From positions 1 through 10,286 of the forward strand of contig CAINKA010000092.1 of the NCBI GenBank assembly GCA_903849835.1: a DNA stretch of 10,286 nt. Direction: 5' to 3'. The notes beneath the pieces are model-generated. The model worked only from the letters and a program-made list of their open reading frames with translations. It ran no database searches and was not told the origin of the DNA. The stretch comes from an uncultured Alphaproteobacteria bacterium (GTDB lineage Bacteria; Pseudomonadota; Alphaproteobacteria; Rickettsiales; UBA1997). Positions 7,238 through 10,286 of the stretch are shown here, piece by piece. The translations under genes were made by a program, and so were the position numbers. Position 1 is the stretch's first letter. Every line of letters begins with the position of its first letter.

Positions 7238-7252
7238 ATCCTAAATTTTAAA
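7218..7252. repeat. Five-unit heptad tandem repeat upstream of pntA
   Basis: Five consecutive 7-base units follow NNNTAAA or NNTAAA patterns: TGCTAAA, TGCTAAA, TGTTAAA, TCCTAAA and TTTTAAA. The array ends 4 bases before the pntA ATG. It forms the pntA 5' leader, overlaps the -35 and spacer of the minus-strand tRNA promoter, and lacks any Shine-Dalgarno-like purine run. Confidence 0.75.
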
Positions 7253-7256
7253 TCCC

Positions 7257-8384
7257 ATGAAACTCCTCGCCTTAAAAGAAATTTCTCCAAACGAAAATCG
7301 CGTCTCCATTACTCCAGAGCTGGTTTCCAAATATCAAAAACTCGGTCTAGAAATTTTTGTTGAATCAAAGGCGGGAGAAAAATCTTCAATTTCTGACGCT
7401 GATTTTGAAAAGGCGGGGGCAAAAATAATTTCAGATATTTCTCAAATTCTTCCGGAAATTGACGTGATAATTTCCGTGCAAAATATCGAAATTGATTTCT
7501 CTAAAACCAAAGCAGGCGTTGTCCTCATCGCACTTCTAAATCCACATTTCCAAAAAGAAAAAATTGTATCTCTAGCACAAAAAAATGTTTCAGCTTTTGC
7601 GTTGGAATTTTTACCGCGCATCACTCGAGCTCAAAGCATGGACACCCTTTCATCTCAAAGTAATTTGGCGGGATATCGCGCCGTTATTGATGCTGTCTAT
7701 GAAATGCAAAAAGCAGTTCCGATGATGATGACCGCGGCAGGAACAATTTCCGCAGCAAAATTTATGATTCTCGGGGCAGGTGTTGCTGGCCTGCAAGCAA
7801 TCGCAACCGCAAAAAGATTGGGCGCAATTGTTTGTGCATTTGATGTTCGAACAGCTGCGAAAGAGCAAGTGCAAAGCCTCGGTGCAAAATTTATCGAAGT
7901 GAAATCGGAAGAAAAAGCCGATGGCCAAAAAGAGGGAGTCTACGCAAAAGAAATGAGCGATGAATATAAAAAACTCCAAGAACAGCTTCTGAAAGACACG
8001 ATAAAAAATCAGGATGTTGTGATTTCAACCGCATTAATTCCGGGAAAAAAAGCGCCAATTTTAATTTCGGAAGAGATGGTAAAATCAATGAAGTCGGGAG
8101 CGATAATTGTTGATCTGGCTGCGGTAAATGGAGGCAATTGCGCTCTTACTCAAAGCGGAAAAATAGTTGAAATAAACGGCGTAAAAATCATCGGTCACGA
8201 AAATTTTCCAAGTCGTGTTGCCTCAGACACCAGCAAGCTTTTCGCTAAAAATATTTTTAATTTTCTTGAACTTCTCATCAACAAAGAAACCAAATCACTC
8301 GCGATTAATCTCGAAGACGAAATCATAAAATCGACTTTAATTCTGCATCAAAATGCTGTGATGAACGATGTTCTAAAAAGTTAG
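7257..8384 (+). CDS. pntA: NAD(P) transhydrogenase subunit alpha, domain I (PntA/PntAA)
   Basis: This is the NAD(H)-binding domain I of proton-translocating transhydrogenase, which uses the proton gradient to drive hydride transfer from NADH to NADP+. The 375 residues cover only the soluble domain; membrane segments are missing, as in the three-gene alphaproteobacterial form. The substrate loop R121-x4-Q126-x2-D129-x2-S132 has the spacing of Arg127, Gln132, Asp135 and Ser138 of Rhodospirillum rubrum domain I. Also seen are SSQSNLAGYRAVIDA (132-146), the Rossmann GAGVAGLQA (173-181), the mobile loop VYAKEMSDEY with Tyr229, and TALIPGKKAP (258-267). Alanine dehydrogenase is homologous but lacks this loop signature, so PntA is preferred. 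The ATG follows TCCC with no Shine-Dalgarno sequence. Downstream, where pntAB and pntB might be expected, is ftsZ; the partner subunits must be elsewhere or lost. Confidence 0.93.
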   Translation: MKLLALKEISPNENRVSITPELVSKYQKLGLEIFVESKAGEKSSISDADFEKAGAKIISDISQILPEIDVIISVQNIEIDFSKTKAGVVLIALLNPHFQKEKIVSLAQKNVSAFALEFLPRITRAQSMDTLSSQSNLAGYRAVIDAVYEMQKAVPMMMTAAGTISAAKFMILGAGVAGLQAIATAKRLGAIVCAFDVRTAAKEQVQSLGAKFIEVKSEEKADGQKEGVYAKEMSDEYKKLQEQLLKDTIKNQDVVISTALIPGKKAPILISEEMVKSMKSGAIIVDLAAVNGGNCALTQSGKIVEINGVKIIGHENFPSRVASDTSKLFAKNIFNFLELLINKETKSLAINLEDEIIKSTLILHQNAVMNDVLKS

Positions 8385-8540
8385 ATTTTTTTCTGTTCAC
8401 AAAAAAATTTACAAAATCTTTTCCGTAAAAACTTTGCAGATTATTTTTTTGATTGCTAAAAAATTCCGCACGAAATTCCGCTGCAAAATCTTCCTTTTCC
8501 TCTCATGAAACAAACGAGAAAACCAAGAAATTCATCTAGC
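8385..8540 (+). other. ftsZ upstream region with paired direct repeats
   Basis: This AT-rich spacer should carry the ftsZ promoter and leader. AAATTCCGC occurs at 8461-8469 and again at 8473-8481, a 12-base period close to one helical turn. CAAAATCTT occurs at 8412-8420 and 8484-8492. These pairs could be protein-binding sites, but no known operator is recognised. I find no TTAA-N7-TTAA CtrA-type site, no convincing -35/-10 pair (TTTACA at 8408-8413 lacks a partner) and no clear terminator for pntA. An alternative ftsZ ATG lies at 8505. Confidence 0.35.
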
Positions 8541-10226
8541 ATGTCTTTAAAAATCGATATCCCGCAATCCGACCTTTTAAAACCAAGAATTACAATTTTT
8601 GGAGCCGGTGGAGCCGGTGGAAACGCCATCAACAACATGATCCGATCTGATCTCGAAGGTGTGGAATTTGTTGCGGCAAACACCGATGCTCAAGCGCTGC
8701 AAAATTCTTTGGCGCAAAATCGAATTCAGCTCGGAGTTAAAACTACAAAAGGTTTGGGAGCCGGATCTTTTCCTGATCGCGGACGCGCTGCTGCAGAAGA
8801 AAATATCGAAGAAATCGAAAAATATTTGGAAGGCAGCAACATGGTTTTCATCGCTGCTGGAATGGGCGGAGGAACTGGAACTGGCGCTGCGCCCGTCATC
8901 GCGAAACTTGCTCGTGAGCGCGACATTTTAACCGTCGGAGTTGTTACAAAACCATTTCACTTTGAAGGAAAATATCGCATGGAAACCGCTGAGCAAGGCA
9001 TCGAAGAGCTAAAAAAATATGTCGATACTCTGATCATAATTCCAAATCAAAATCTTTTTAGAATCGCCAACGAGCATACAACTTTCGAATCAGCTTTCAA
9101 AATGGCTGACGATGTTTTACACGCTGGAGTTCGCGGCATTACTGATCTCATCACCATGCCGGGTTTGGTAAATTTAGACTTCGCCGACATCAGAACCATC
9201 ATGACGAAAATGGGAAAAGCGATGATGGGAACAGGAGAGGCGACCGGCGAAAACCGCGCTATTGCCGCTTGTGAAGCTGCTATTTCAAATCCACTTCTTG
9301 ATGATATTTCGATCAAAGGTGCGAAAGGAGTGTTGGTGAATATGACTGGCGGACCAGACATGACGCTGTTCGAGGCCGATATGGCTGTGAATGCAATCAG
9401 AAAAGAAGTTGATTCAAACGCCAACATAATTTTTGGTTCGGCCTTCAATGAAAACATGAAAGGCAAAATTAGAATCTCGGTTGTTGCGACAGGAATCGAT
9501 GTTGAAGAATTTAAACGTGAGTCTTTTAAATCTCAGGAAAGCCATGAGCCTAGCAGGTTCAAAGTGAATCTAACTTCGGAAGAAAATCATCGCGTAAAAG
9601 AAGTTTCACCTGTTTCAAATACAAAAACTTTTTTTGATCCGGGTGCGATTTCAAAACCTTCGAACGAAGATCTTGAAGAAATCAGCGACGTAAATTTTAC
9701 AAAAAAAAATTACCTCAAAGAAGAAAATTTAAATTATGGCAAGGCAGAAAATAGCTCTGCAAAACGCAGCGGAAGCGAAGAAGAAATTTTAACTCAAATT
9801 AGTTTTTTTGAAAAAAATTCTAGTGACGAAAATCAATTGGAAATCATCGAGGAAGAAAAAATTGAAATCACAAAAATTACTTCCAAGTCAGCAAAATCAA
9901 GGCAGAAAGACAAGAAGCTTAGTAAAAAAGAAGGAGGATTTAGTTTGTTTAGCTTCATGAATTCATCAAAAATTAAAAATGATTTTGAAGATGAAAATGA
10001 AGAAAAAACAGAAGAGGAAAAATTGGAAGTGAAGGAATATTCTCCAAAAAAAATCGCAAATAAAAATCCAGAAATTCACGAAGAAAAATCCAGTGAAGCA
10101 GAAAAAAAACGTAAAGAATTTTTTGGCGCAACAATTTTTGATGAAGACGCGTCTGGCGATGAGATTCTAAGCAAGGCAGAAGATGATATTCTAAATGTGC
10201 CGGCGTTTTTCCGTCGGAAGAAGTAG
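8541..10226 (+). CDS. ftsZ: Cell division protein FtsZ
   Basis: FtsZ is the tubulin-like GTPase that polymerises into the division ring. From ATG 8541 it has 561 residues. LKPRITIFGAGGAGGNAINNM (13-33) opens the GTPase domain, with the tubulin signature GGGTGTG at 109-115 and the T7 loop NLDFAD (N211, D213, D216) that completes the active site of the neighbouring subunit. The core ends near VVATGID (314-320). An acidic, Lys/Glu-rich disordered linker of about 225 residues follows, then the conserved C-terminal peptide DDILNVPAFFRRKK (548-561), which binds FtsA-type anchors and other division proteins. I prefer ATG 8541 because alphaproteobacterial FtsZs begin about 13-15 residues before KPRI. 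ATG 8505 would add 12 residues (KQTRKPR-rich). Neither start has a Shine-Dalgarno sequence. ftsQ and ftsA are not adjacent on the left. Confidence 0.97.
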   Translation: MSLKIDIPQSDLLKPRITIFGAGGAGGNAINNMIRSDLEGVEFVAANTDAQALQNSLAQNRIQLGVKTTKGLGAGSFPDRGRAAAEENIEEIEKYLEGSNMVFIAAGMGGGTGTGAAPVIAKLARERDILTVGVVTKPFHFEGKYRMETAEQGIEELKKYVDTLIIIPNQNLFRIANEHTTFESAFKMADDVLHAGVRGITDLITMPGLVNLDFADIRTIMTKMGKAMMGTGEATGENRAIAACEAAISNPLLDDISIKGAKGVLVNMTGGPDMTLFEADMAVNAIRKEVDSNANIIFGSAFNENMKGKIRISVVATGIDVEEFKRESFKSQESHEPSRFKVNLTSEENHRVKEVSPVSNTKTFFDPGAISKPSNEDLEEISDVNFTKKNYLKEENLNYGKAENSSAKRSGSEEEILTQISFFEKNSSDENQLEIIEEEKIEITKITSKSAKSRQKDKKLSKKEGGFSLFSFMNSSKIKNDFEDENEEKTEEEKLEVKEYSPKKIANKNPEIHEEKSSEAEKKRKEFFGATIFDEDASGDEILSKAEDDILNVPAFFRRKK

Positions 10227-10256
10227 GGTCGAAATTTCTAAAAACTAAAACTCAAT

Positions 10257-10283
10257 GTCATGCTGAGCCTGTCGAAGCATGAT
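10257..10283. repeat. Dispersed-type palindrome after ftsZ
   Basis: TCATGCT (10258-10264) pairs with AGCATGA (10276-10282), a 7-bp stem around an 11-base centre containing GAGCCTGTCGA. From memory, CATGCTGAGC-TGTCGAAGCATG sequences are widespread as dispersed intergenic repeats in bacterial genomes; copy number here cannot be tested. It starts about 30 bases after the ftsZ stop codon and may continue past the right edge. There is no T-run, so it is not a standard terminator. The remaining bases 10227-10256 hold nothing I recognise. Confidence 0.6.
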
Positions 10284-10286
10284 TCG

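Noticed and set aside
7218..7252. CRISPR-like or iteron array
   Set aside because: Units are only 7 bases with no spacers and drift in sequence; it is a short tandem repeat in a leader, with no replication or cas gene nearby.
7650..7979. Cys- and His-rich 109-residue minus-strand frame inside pntA
   Set aside because: It is the antisense of the strongly conserved domain I Rossmann region, and its Cys/His content follows from the Gly/Ala/Lys codons opposite. There is no independent support.
8410..8450. AATCT/AGATT stem followed by a T-run as a pntA terminator
   Set aside because: The stem is only 5 bp, A/T-rich and has a 17-base or longer loop, which is too weak to be convincing.
8505..8540. 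ATG 8505 as the ftsZ start
   Set aside because: The added KQTRKPR-rich residues have no counterpart in alphaproteobacterial FtsZ, whereas the protein from 8541 aligns at its first residues. It is not excluded.
9047..9466. 139-residue minus-strand frame inside ftsZ
   Set aside because: It is antisense to the conserved FtsZ core, with no start-site or homology signal.

Overview
The window is AT-rich DNA that reads like a host-associated alphaproteobacterium. A Rickettsiales or Holosporales relative would fit best, but this is an inference. Supporting points are the alphaproteobacterial FtsZ N-terminus and C-terminal peptide, a NAD-GDH of about 1,600 residues, a transhydrogenase alpha subunit limited to domain I, an ftsZ away from ftsQA, and palindromic repeats whose reading frames stay open. 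No assembly, taxonomy or database check was possible.

Layout. Positions 1-231 hold the 3' end of an unidentified gene whose frame runs through a palindromic repeat of about 105 bp. Then come rsmI (198-1079), yraN (1099-1443), infC (1529-2071, GTG start), a second copy of the same repeat (2072-2175) and the large NAD-dependent glutamate dehydrogenase (2192-7012). A gap at 7013-7256 holds two unrelated palindromes, a tRNA-Leu(GAG) on the minus strand with its promoter, and a short heptad repeat. pntA (7257-8384) and ftsZ (8541-10226) follow on the plus strand. A further dispersed-type repeat lies at the right edge.

The genes are housekeeping. RsmI modifies 16S rRNA near the decoding centre, IF3 acts at translation initiation, and tRNA-Leu serves decoding. 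GDH feeds glutamate carbon to 2-oxoglutarate and makes NADH. PntA is the NAD(H)-binding part of proton-translocating transhydrogenase. FtsZ builds the division ring. I see no defence, secretion, phage or CRISPR system.

The most interesting signal is the palindromic element pair. Both copies are open over their whole length in the same internal phase and encode similar peptides. Copy 1 is in phase with the gene to its left. Copy 2 lies in the one frame shared by infC and gdh, so a single UAG separates IF3 from a continuous frame into GDH. This resembles the Rickettsia palindromic elements in behaviour, but I cannot say it belongs to a described family. A second general trait is that none of the six complete protein-coding genes has a recognisable Shine-Dalgarno sequence.
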